64,000 bases of DNA from the NCBI RefSeq assembly GCF_020379485.1, contig NC_063434.1:30885401-30949400 (forward strand), given 5' to 3'. Source of the stretch: Brassica napus (lineage: Eukaryota; Streptophyta; Magnoliopsida; Brassicales; Brassicaceae). Positions within the stretch are counted from its first letter, which is position 1. Every line of letters starts with the position of its first letter. Position numbers and translations under genes: made by a program. Shown here one piece after another: positions 33,431 through 43,776 of this stretch. Under the pieces are notes generated by a model. It had not been told where the DNA came from and did not search any database. It saw only the letters and a list, made by a program, of their open reading frames with translations.

Positions 33431-34984
33431 AGATAGATGCTTAAATCTTAATGTACTTTTTCCATTTTTTAAAATGTTTATTTCCATTTCTTATATTTTT
33501 ATTTACGTAATATCTAAATTTTATATTTTTAAATAGATATTTAAATATTAATGCACTTTTTCCATTTTTTAAATTGTGTATTTACTTATATTATATATTT
33601 TACATTTTAAGATAGATGTTTAATGCTTGATGAACTTTTTCCATTTTTAAAAAAATAGTGTATTTACTTATTATTACATATATAATTCATATATTATATA
33701 TTTACATTATTTACTTATTATTTATTTTCATGTATATGTATTTCCATTTCTTGTACTTTTAATTTACTTAATATCTATATTTTACATTTTAGATAGATGT
33801 TTAAATCTTAATGTATGTTTTCCATTTTTTAAATTGTATATTTCCATTTGTTATACTTTCTATTTACGTAATATCTATATTTTAAATTTTAATATATATT
33901 TTTAAATCTTAATGTAATTTCCCATTTTTTAATTTTGGTATTCACTTATATTATATATTTACTTATTATTTATTTTTCTTTATATTGTGTATTTCTATTT
34001 CTTATACTTTCTATTTACTAATAATTTTATATTTTAAGATTGATTTACATTTTAAGATAGATGTTTAAATACTAATGTATTTTTTCCATTTTTTTTTAAA
34101 TTGTGTATTTCCTTTTCTAATACTTTCTATTTACTTAATATCTATATTTTACATTTTAAGATAGATGTTTAATATTTAATATACTATTTTCATTTTTTAA
34201 TAATTGTGCATTTACTTATTATTGTATATATAATTCGTATATTTATATATTTATAATATTTACTTATTATTTATTTTTCTATATATTGAGTATTTCTCTT
34301 TCTTATACTTTATATTTAGTTAATGTATATATTTTATATTTTAAGATAGATGTTTAAATCTTTACGTATTTTTCTATTTTTAATGTAAAACGGCAATGTT
34401 TAATAGAATAACTTGGACAAATAGTCAAATAGTTATATTTATGTTTTTTTTTTCTTTTTTTTAATAAAATTCTAATGTTACATTATGAAGATAACACGTT
34501 TTTTTAGTGAACAATGGTAATCTTACACATGTTTAATGTAGTTTTTCCATTTTTTTATGTTGTATGTTTACATATTATTGTTATTTTTAAATGTAAAATG
34601 GTAATTTTACATATGTTTAATGTAGTATTTCCATTTTTATGTTGTATGTTTACATATTATTTATTATTTTCGAAATTATATATAATTTTTTTTTTACAAA
34701 ATAGTAATGTTACATTATGGAGATAAGCCGTCTTTTTTTTAGTGAAAAATGGTAATCTTACATATGTTTAATGTAGTTTTTTCATTTTTTATGTTGTATG
34801 TTTACATATTATTTTCTTAAAATAAAAATGTAAAATGGTAATCTTACATATGTTTAATGTAGTATTTCCATTTTTATGTTGTATGTTTTACATATATTTA
34901 TTATTTTCAAAATTATATATAATGTTTTTTGTTTTTTTGATAAAACGGTAATGTTACGTTATGGAGATAAGCCGTCTTTTTTTA

Positions 34985-37304
34985 AGTGAAAAATAGTAAT
35001 CTTACATATGTTTAATGTAGTTTTTACATTTTTTTTATGCTGTATGTTTACATATTTTTTATAATTTTCGAAAATAAGTAATATTAAAATGTAAAACTAT
35101 ATTTTAATGCCATGTGTCATCTTTCGAGATTATATTATATATTTACTTATTATTTATTTTTCTTTATATTGTGTATTTTTATTTTTTATACTTTCTATTT
35201 ACTAATAATTTTATATTTTAAGATTGATTTACATTTTAAGATAGATGTTTAAATACTAATGTACTTTTTCTATTTTTTTAAATTGTGTATTTCCTTTTCT
35301 TATACTTTCTATTTGCGTAATATCTATATTTTACATTTTAAGATAGATGTTTAAATCTTAATATACTTTTTCCATTGTTTTTAAGTTGTGTATTTCTTTT
35401 TCTTATATTTTCTATTTACTTAATATCTATATTTTACATTTTAAGATAGATGTTTAATATTTAATATACTCTTTCCATTTTTAAAAAATTGTGCATTTAC
35501 TTATTATTGTATATATAATTCATATATTTATATATTTATAATATTTACTTATTATTTATTTTTTTTTATATTGAGTATTTCTCTTTTTTATACTTTATAT
35601 TTAGTTAATGTCTATATTTTATATTTTAAGATAGATGTTTAAATCTTTACGTATTTTTCTATTTTTAATGTAAAACGCCAATGTTTAATAGAAGAACTTG
35701 GACAAATAGTCAAACATATTTATGTTTAATGTAGTATTTCCATTTTTATGTTGTATGTTTTACTTATATTTATTATTTTCGAAATTATATATAATGTTTT
35801 TTGTTTTTTTTTATAAAACGGTAATGTTACATTATGGAGATAAGCCGTCTTTTTTTTAAGTGAAAAATAGTAATTTTACATATGTTTAATGTAGTTTTTC
35901 CATTTTTTAATGCTGTATGTTTACATATTTTTTACAATTTTCGAAAATAATTAATATTAAAATGTAAAACTATATTTTATGACACGTGTCATCTTTCGGA
36001 ATAAATTTTTTCCGCTGATGTGGACGCCCTACGGAGCCTCAAAAGCTCCCTTTTATTAGTAGAGATGAGTATTTCTCTTTTTTATACTTTATATTTAGTT
36101 AATGTCTATATTTTATATTTTAAGATAGATGTTTAAATCTTTACGTATTTTTCTATATTTAATGTAAAACGGCAATGTTTAATAGAAGATAAATTATGGA
36201 GATAAGCCGTCTTTTTTTAAGTGAAAAATAGTAATCTTACATATGTTTAATGTAGTTTTTACATTTTTTTATGCTGTATGTTTACATATTTTTTATAATT
36301 TTCGAAAATAAGTAATATTAAAATATAAAACTATATTTTAATGCCATGTGTCATCTTTCGAGATTATATTATATATTTACTTATTATTTATTTTTATTTA
36401 TATTGTGTATTTTTATTTCTTATACTTTCTATTTACTAATAATTTTATATTTTAAGATTGATTTACATTTTAAGATAGATGTTTAAATACTAATGTACTT
36501 TTTCTATTTTTTTTAAATTGTGTATTTCCTTTTCTTATACTTTCTATTTGCGTAATATCTATGTTTTACATTTTAAGATAGATGTTTAAATCTTAATATA
36601 CTTTTTCCATTGTTTTTAAGTTGTGTATTTCTTTTTCTTATATTTTCTATTTACTTAATATCTATATTTTATATTTTAAGATAGATGTTTAATATTTAAT
36701 ATACTCTTTCCATTTTTAAAAAATTGTGCATTTACTTATTATTGTATATATAATTCATATATTTATATATTTATAATATTTACTTATTATTTATTTTTTT
36801 ATATATTGAGTATTTCTCTTTTTTATACTTTATATTTAGTTAATGTCTATATTTTATATTTTAAGATAGATGTTTAAATCTTTACGTATTTTTCTATTTT
36901 TAATGTAAAACGGCAATGTTTAATAGAAGAACTTGGACAAATAGTCAAACATATTTATGTTTAATGTAGTATTTCCATTTTTATGTTGTATGTTTTACTT
37001 ATATTTATTATTTTCGAAATTATATATAATGTTTTTTGTTTTTTTTTTATAAAACGGTAATGTTACATTATGGAGATAAGCCGTCTTTTTTTTTTTAAGT
37101 GAAAAATAGTAATCTTACATATGTTTAATGTAGTTTTTCCATTTTTTAATGCTGTATGTTTACATATTTTTTACAATTTTTGAAAATAATTAATATTAAA
37201 ATGTAAAACTATATTTTATGCCACGTGTCATCTTTCGGGATAAATTTTTTCCGCTGATGTGGACGCCCTATGGAGCCTCAAAAGGTCCCTTTTATTAGTA
37301 GAGA
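34985..37304. repeat. Tandem duplication of about 1.24 kb
   Basis: CATGTGTCATCTTTCGAGAT occurs at 35111 and again about 1234 bp later. Both copies run to a Helitron 5' terminus, TTTTATTAGTAGAGAT, ending at 36065 and 37304. Near-identity suggests a young duplication. Confidence 0.8.
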
Positions 37305-37352
37305 TTCTTGATTAAAATAAACTACATATTTAATTTAGTATTATAAATATAC

Positions 37353-37926
37353 ATTAGAACTTCTATAAACTAATACTCGATAGATTAATAATTTCTATAA
37401 ATTAATAAATTTCGTCGGTGCCAACTTGAATTGGTTCAAAATTTGACGTAAATCGATAAAATAATAAAATAATATTTTTTTGAATATTCTATTTAAATAT
37501 AAGATCCCATTTAAATTATAAATTAATAATTTATATGTATACATATTTTATATAAGTAAAAACCTATTATTATATTATTATTTTTATATTCACAATGAAA
37601 TTATTTTTATATTTTCTTAACACTTAATATATTTTTGATGAGATTTAGTAATATTATATTTAAAATCACATTTAAGTTCTATGCAATATATATTATTATA
37701 CACACTTAATAATATAATAAAGTTAATATTTTTATTTGTAACACAATAATAAAGTTAATATAAATGTCAAATTTCAAAAAACAAAATTAATGTCTATACA
37801 CTAAAATCAAATATTTTTCTTTTCTTAGAATAAATATATCTTAAAATAAAAAATCTAAATAAGAAAACATTTATAAATTAATAAAATTTCAAAGTCCCAA
37901 CATTATTAATTTATAGAGGTTTTAAT
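37353..37926. mobile_element. MITE-like element with long AT-rich inverted ends
   Basis: The left end CTTCTATAAACTAATAC and the right end (reverse strand CCTCTATAAATTAATAAT) are imperfect inverted repeats that continue inward with TATAAATTAATAAATTTC and its mirror. About 570 bp, no coding sequence. Resembles the common TATAAATTAATA-type miniature elements of Brassicaceae. Sits in the right arm of the host Helitron. Confidence 0.55.
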
Positions 37927-38211
37927 GTTTACATATATAATCTTTCCATGATAAAGAAAGATGGACGTCTAATAATACAATCATCCATCAACTAAAAACA
38001 TGGTTCAAAATCTTATTTTAAAGTTATTATTATTATTATTCGTTTTATATAAAACAATTATTCTATAAATTAACTTTATGCTCAGGATCTACAATATTTA
38101 TATATATTGTATCATTAAACATATTGTACTATATCATTTTACATTATATAGTTTCAAATATTTACAAACTCAAATTTAATAAAAATAGTTTGGCAAATCA
38201 TATGTTAAAAC

Positions 38212-38216
<5 letters not shown>

Positions 38217-38285
<69 letters not shown>
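38217..38285. repeat. Long AT dinucleotide microsatellite
   Basis: About 34 uninterrupted AT/TA units. Expected to be length-variable and able to extrude a hairpin. Confidence 0.95.
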
Positions 38286-38287
<2 letters not shown>

Positions 38288-39327
38288 CCTCAACTTAATT
38301 TTTATAAAAAATATTATAATAAAAATAATTATTAAGAAAGTTTAAAAACTATTGAAAACATACAAATATGTTCTATTGAATTAGCTAAAAAAATCTACTA
38401 AGTAAATCTTAATCCATATCAATTTAACAAATGTAACTCTTATAAAATAAACAAGATATAGTGAGAGAGTAGGTCTGGATATTCAGATATTCGGGTCAAC
38501 TGCTTTTTATCTAGATTCTTTGGATCATAAACATTTAGACACAATAAATATTTGAATTCTTTTAATTAGGGTTTAGGTTGGTTCCATGTCCGGGTCGGTT
38601 CGGAATAATAATTCAAATACATGTAACATACATTTAATATTTGGGTACATATCAGATTTAGGTTGGTTCAAATATTAAGATCTGAAAAGATTAGAAATAC
38701 CTGAAAACCTTAAAATAATCTGAAACTTGAAAAATAACCAAAAACTTAACAAATACCCAAAATATATTCAGATACTCGAAAAAGATCTGAAATGCTTCCC
38801 GAAATATAACCCATAAAACCAAAAATATATTTTAAATTTTTTTACATGAAATCTGAAAGTACAACTGAAAACTTAACTAAAAAAAAAGAATATCTGTAAT
38901 ATCAAAAACATATGCAAAATACACAAATATACCTAATATACATACAACATTTCATGTACGTTGGGTATCAGACCGGGTTTTGGATAGGATCCGTCCAAAC
39001 CAAGATCCACTGGTCCAAAAAATATCCAATATGTACATTTCCCTGGACTCGGACACGATCGTTTTTTTTTTAGATTCGAGTAAATGTCTAGGTTTAAGAA
39101 AGATAATTATCTAAAAATGTACATAAAAAATCTCAAATAAACTAATTCATATATTATATAATTTTAAACAAATCCACTTCTTCAATATTATACAATTTTG
39201 TTACATAATAATGTACAACAGCCACAAAATACTAATTCATGTCAAATTTTGTCTATAATTAAAAAAAATCACGCTTCGAGTATAATTCAAAAAACTCCGC
39301 GCTTTCGAAGCGCGGATCAAAATCTAG

Positions 39328-39864
39328 TTTCTCTTATAATTAGTACCAATTGGTCTCTGTGACACACGCGCATAACAAGCGAGAGTGAAAATGTTTTTTT
39401 ACCTTTTTGTAAAAGAAGGAGGACAGAGAAAGAGTAAAGAAGTAGAGAGAGAGAGAGAGTTGAAACACACCAGATACATCACCAAACCCTAATAATCTCT
39501 CATCCGCACAAGTATCTTATCTTTATAGCTTTTAAAGATTGACAAAAGCTTTCTTCAGATTCACAATCTCATCACACACACACAACCCTTCAAAAAAAGA
39601 AAGAAAGAACAGACAAAAGATCTAAAGAATAAACAAGAACCCTACTACAATCAAATCAAAACCAAACCAAGAAGCAAAAGTTTCCTCTTTATATTCTCTT
39701 CTCCTCTTCTTGTTCTTGAGAAAAAATAGGGTTTGATTTTATTGTCCAAAAGAAAAGATCTTTCATCAGAAAAAGCAACACCAAACTCATGTTTGTGTGT
39801 GTGTCTGAATATAGATAAACATTTACATCACCTAATAAGTTTACATATAAAAGAAGAAGGAAAA
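39328..39864 (+). promoter_or_regulatory. SEP2 proximal promoter and leader
   Basis: Only about 540 bp separate the last Helitron base from the SEP2 start codon. The stretch has a GA run near 39443-39459, pyrimidine-rich and purine-rich leader segments and a small upstream ATG frame (39790). No clear CArG box was found here; regulatory sites may be in the first intron or beyond the transposons. Confidence 0.5.
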
Positions 39865-41764
39865 ATGGGAAGGGGAAGGGTAGAGCTAAAGAGGATCGAG
39901 AACAAGATTAACAGACAAGTCACGTTCGCTAAGCGTAGAAACGGTTTGCTGAAAAAAGCTTATGAGCTTTCAGTTCTCTGCGATGCTGAGGTTTCTCTCA
40001 TCGTCTTCTCCAACCGTGGAAAGCTCTACGAGTTCTGCAGCACCTCCAAGTAATTATAATCCTTTCTCAGCATATGTGATAAAGTTATTAGATCCGTGTA
40101 TAAATCTTTAAAAAAATTTAGATCTTGTGAGGTTTATCTTTCTTGATTTTGGTTCTTGATTACTTTTGACATTCTTGATGCTCAGTTTTTAAAATATGAA
40201 CTCTAAGGTTTTGATTATAGATGGATGATTCCGTTTCTTTTAAATGATTGAATCTCGAGATCTGATCTCTTCTGCTTCTTAGTTTTTTTTGAGTAGATTC
40301 GAAATCTATAGGTTAAAGAAGTGTCATAATTGATATACCTATATGTTTGTCTGTACACAGATATATATATGTCTGATTAGAGATTATTAAAGTAGTTAAA
40401 GATTCACAGATTTCAATAAAATATATAAAGATCCAACGTAGAATAATTTGTGGATCCATGCATTAACCAGTCTCTACTTCATGCAGATATTTAAGCACCA
40501 AAGCAATTTAATTACATCTCTTTTCAATTATGAATTCAACTAAAATCTTCTTTTTAACGTTTTGATTTTTTTTTTTTAGTTTCTTAATTCAGCCACTAAA
40601 TTAATAATCAATAGTTTGTTCTTCTCATATTTATCTTTGATGCTTTGATCTTTCAGCATGCTCAAGACACTGGAAAGGTACCAGAAGTGTAGCTATGGTT
40701 CAGTTGAAGTCAACAACAAACCTGCCAAAGAACTCGAGGTTTAATCTTCCATATTAGTATTAACTAATTTTATTTGATATAACTAATTAGACAAATGCTA
40801 GAGCTTCAAAATTAAAGATTCATTGATTGTAATAATTAAAATAAAATTTTAAGTCAGTGATTCCAACATTAACGATCTCTTTGGTTGGCATTTTTCAGAA
40901 TAGCTACAGAGAGTATTTGAAGCTGAAAGGTAGATATGAAAATCTTCAACGTCAGCAGAGGTATGTATGTATATATACATTAATCTGTATGCTAACATAT
41001 ATATACATATGCTTGGATTGATGTAAGTGTATGTTGGTGCAGAAATCTACTTGGAGAGGACCTTGGACCCCTGAACTCAAAGGAGCTAGAGCAGCTTGAG
41101 CGTCAACTAGACGGCTCTCTTAAGCAAGTTCGCTGCATCAAGGTGACTTAACTATTCCATTGTATATCTACAGAACACACTTGAATTGGTTTAGATGCCT
41201 GAAAAATGTCTGAAAAATGCTTGTTTCGTGTATATAGACACAGTATATGCTTGACCAGCTCACTGACCTCCAAGGCAAAGAGCATATCTTGCTTGACGCC
41301 AATCGTGCTTTGTCAATGAAGGTACGTAGATGAGTTCTCTCTCTCGTCTAGTCCCCATTTATATATAAGCCTGAATCTTACAATCTTCAACTATGCTTTT
41401 GTTGTGCATTAATTAGCTGGAAGATATGATAGGCGTGAGAAGTCACCATATAGGAGGGGCATGGGAAGGTGGCGATCAACATAATGTTGCCTATGGACAT
41501 CATCAGGCTCAGTCTCAGGGACTATTCCAGTCTCTTGAATGTGATCCCACTTTGCAAATGGGGTAAACCAAAACAACTTCTTTTGCCTTTGTTTTATAGA
41601 GCAACTTGGATGATAAACCATTAAACAGTTTGAGAAAGCTATGGTGTTGTGGTGTTTAAAACAGATACAACCATCCAGTGTGTTCAGAGCAAATGGCCGT
41701 AACTGCGCAAGGTCAGTCGTCCCAACCAGGAAACAACGGCTACATCCCTGGCTGGATGCTGTGA
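39865..41764 (+). CDS. SEP2: SEPALLATA2 MADS-box factor, seven coding exons
   Basis: Exons 39865-40049, 40657-40738, 40899-40960, 41043-41142, 41238-41321, 41417-41562 and 41665-41764 give 252 residues; Arabidopsis SEP2 (AT3G02310) has 250. It is an E-class MIKC transcription factor that forms tetramers with other floral MADS proteins and binds CArG boxes to specify floral organs. Seen: the MADS domain from [20 protein letters not shown] to about residue 60, the I region, the K-box helices with [15 protein letters not shown] and [17 protein letters not shown], and the SEP C-terminus ending NGYIPGWML. All junctions are GT-AG and in frame. Intron 1 is the longest (607 bp), as usual for a regulatory intron. 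The gene is intact despite the transposon block upstream. Confidence 0.97.
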
Positions 41765-42375
41765 GTATGATACTTCTTAATTCTACCCTCCCAATAAGTA
41801 TCTTTAAGCATGCATGCAAGCGGTGGGTTCTTGGTGATGAGGATGAGATGGGATTATATGAATATGTATGCTGCATAATTAAGACTTTTGATTTGTAGAC
41901 ATAAGTGGGCTATAACTATAATAGCCTTAAAACATATCTCTTCTGTTTTCAGAAGATGTTTGTGCCTTTTGAAACCTTGCTTTTATATAAATAGATTTGT
42001 AATGTGTGGAATGTTTATATTAATTATGTCTCATCTGGAAACTATACTATCCTGTCTTTTTATGATACAAAACGAGGCTAGGAATCCCAGAAACAGCTTG
42101 GGACAGAGGCAAATAAAACTCACACTGAGATTCAACAACACTCACAATGCCACCAAGTTCGAGCTTTTATTCCATTAATTCTAACGTACAAAACAGATAA
42201 TTACAATATCTTACAGAGACAAGAACATGAAATAAAAGTACAATGGTACAGAGAGTTCTGCTGAAGTATGGAGTTTCTCTAGTTTACTACATTTTTCATT
42301 AGTTCGGTATGATATATTGTGTAGTAACTCTTCCAACAGTACTAAACTGTTGTAGAGTTTGAGTGTTTGTGCTTT
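41765..42375. other. SEP2 3' flank
   Basis: Contains the SEP2 3' untranslated region and spacer before the RCC1 relic on the opposite strand. No separate gene is supported. Confidence 0.5.
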
Positions 42376-42790
42376 TTAATATACTTCTTCCCAATCAATA
42401 AAGTCTCCATCAAGTAACTGCTCCCTGAAACACAACAGAGTTCACATTGTTTGACTTGGATTCTTCCCAAATTACCAAGTGTATACTCATATATGTAACA
42501 GAGAAGTTTAGCGAAAAACATTATTACCTGAGGCTTTCACAGAGGCGGACTAAAGCTTTCAAATCTATCCTTAATGCACCATCTTGAATCTTTGAAAGCA
42601 TTTGAGAGGGTTCACACTATCTGCTAATTGAAATTCACACATCCCCTTCGATGAGAAGGCATATACACCTGAACTCAACACCAGAGTTCTGATTTCTTCG
42701 CTTATAATAGACACTCCAGTCTTGAGACGATGACTGGTCAGAGTGTCTAGGATCAGCATATCATAAGGCATATCCCATCTTCACCAGTTG
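42376..42790 (-). pseudogene. Remnant of an RCC1-repeat gene, 3' exons only
   Basis: The minus strand encodes TLVLSSGVYAFSSKGMCEFQ then LADSVN, and after a one-base frame change LSNAFKIQDGALRIDLKALV and RLCESLR. A good donor at about 42532 follows, then a last exon (to 42376) REQLLDGDFIDWEEVY and a stop. This matches my memory of the C-terminus of the RCC1-family protein AT3G02300, the next Arabidopsis gene after SEP2. The frameshift, and the lack of recognisable seven-bladed RCC1 repeats upstream, mark it as a decayed copy. Confidence 0.7.
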
Positions 42791-43164
42791 AAAGTTTCTA
42801 TATACAGAAGTGTTGTTAGCCAATACATATATGTGTAGAATTTGTACACCTTCATGCTTTGCAAGGCTTGCATCTTCTCATCTTCACTCTTTCATCTATT
42901 ACTCTCATTCAAGCTAGCAGCTATTGCCTGCAAGAATAACAACACCATGTTTTTTTCTTTTTAGCAAACAGCTTCTCACATACATGTTAATATCTCAGTC
43001 AGGATTACAATCTTTACCTCTTCAAACATGCTCTTTGACAAATTCCTGGAGTTCATTAAGCAAAAAAAAATGATATACTCAAGCGTCATCATCAACTACC
43101 AAATTGTGATACAGCTGAAATAACTTTTGAATTCATCCTTTTGCTCTGCAGATAATTCTCCATC

Positions 43165-43300
43165 TTTATTATAGCACATGAAAGTCATGGTACATTTGTT
43201 CAAAAGGAATGTAAGGAACTCATTCCAGTTTCATTTGCTTCATTGGAATGATTTCACCCTTTGCTCCATTGATCGGTGAGATTGCTATCTCATCACAAAG
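43165..43300 (-). repeat. Copy 1 of a short coding-like segment
   Basis: The minus strand reads EIIPMKQMKLE, a stop, then VPYIPFEQMYHDFHVL. The same segment occurs without the stop at 48900-49082. I do not recognise the family. It may be an exon of a gene duplicated on both sides of the Helitron and NAC insertions. Confidence 0.6.
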
Positions 43301-43472
43301 CGGAAAGAGATACGATACAGAAAAAAAAAACATATATCAAGCTATAACTTACAGCAACAACTGTCGGGATATGGACAACTTTGACTACACCTGGTAAAGG
43401 ACAATCTGAGCTGTAAATATGATTTAAAACAAGTTAAAGATTACTTGCTTCGATGTATACCAAATGTTTATA

Positions 43473-43726
43473 TACTCCCTCTGTTTTTTAATATAAGTTG
43501 TTTTAGAGAAATTTTTATGTTCTAAATTATATGACGTTTTCGGTTTTCTATGTAAAATTTATTAATATTTAATGTTATATGCTCAATAATAACATACCTT
43601 CTATTTTATATTTGTGGTTAGGTAAATAGTTAATGATGTTTTTGTTTAAAAAATATAAAAATTAATGATTTTTTAAATTTATATGCACAGTTTTAAAATA
43701 ATTTATATTAAAAAAATGGAGGGAAT
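43473..43726. mobile_element. MITE with CTCCCT-type inverted ends
   Basis: The left end TACTCCCTCTGTTTTTTAAT and the right end (TTAAAAAAATGGAGGGAATA) are inverted copies over roughly 25-30 bp, flanked by TA. About 254 bp, AT-rich, non-coding. This end type is widespread among plant miniature DNA elements. Confidence 0.75.
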
Positions 43727-43776
43727 ATTAGTTTTTTTAAACTCACCCTGCGGTCTTATCCTAGTTGTATAATATA

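Larger units (their letters stand above)
28276..37304 (-). mobile_element. Large composite Helitron with internal copies
   Basis: The minus-strand 3' end is a CCCGGGCGTAGCCCGGG hairpin then TTAATCT and CTAG at 28276-28279. The 5' end is TCTCTACTAATAAAAGGGAC at 37304. The flanks are A and T. The 9-kb interior is extremely AT-rich and non-coding. It contains a second 5' terminus of the same type at 36065 and further truncated 5' ends near 30640, 31245, 31640 and 31845. A second copy of the 3' half (31.86-33.4 kb) lacks the hairpin. No transposase was seen. Confidence 0.7.
24430..39327 (+). mobile_element. Host Helitron split by later insertions (model)
   Basis: The 5' end candidate is an A followed by TCTATTCTATTAAAAGGGAA at 24430. 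The 3' end is a GC hairpin (CCGCGC..GCGCGG around 39297-39315), a short ATCAAAAT spacer and CTAG at 39324-39327 followed by T. These match Helitron ends and the A|T insertion site. If the two minus-strand elements at 24784-28272 and 28276-37304 are removed, the two ends join into an element of about 2.4 kb. That the two ends belong to one element is inference; each end on its own is well supported. No Rep-helicase coding sequence is seen, so it would be non-autonomous. Confidence 0.45.

Noticed and set aside
28276..37304. CRISPR-like or regularly spaced array
   Set aside because: The repeats are long, imperfect, AT-rich copies of Helitron ends in a plant genome, not short exact repeats with unique spacers.
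38124..38345. 73-codon frame with alternating Tyr-Ile
   Set aside because: It is a translation of the AT microsatellite.
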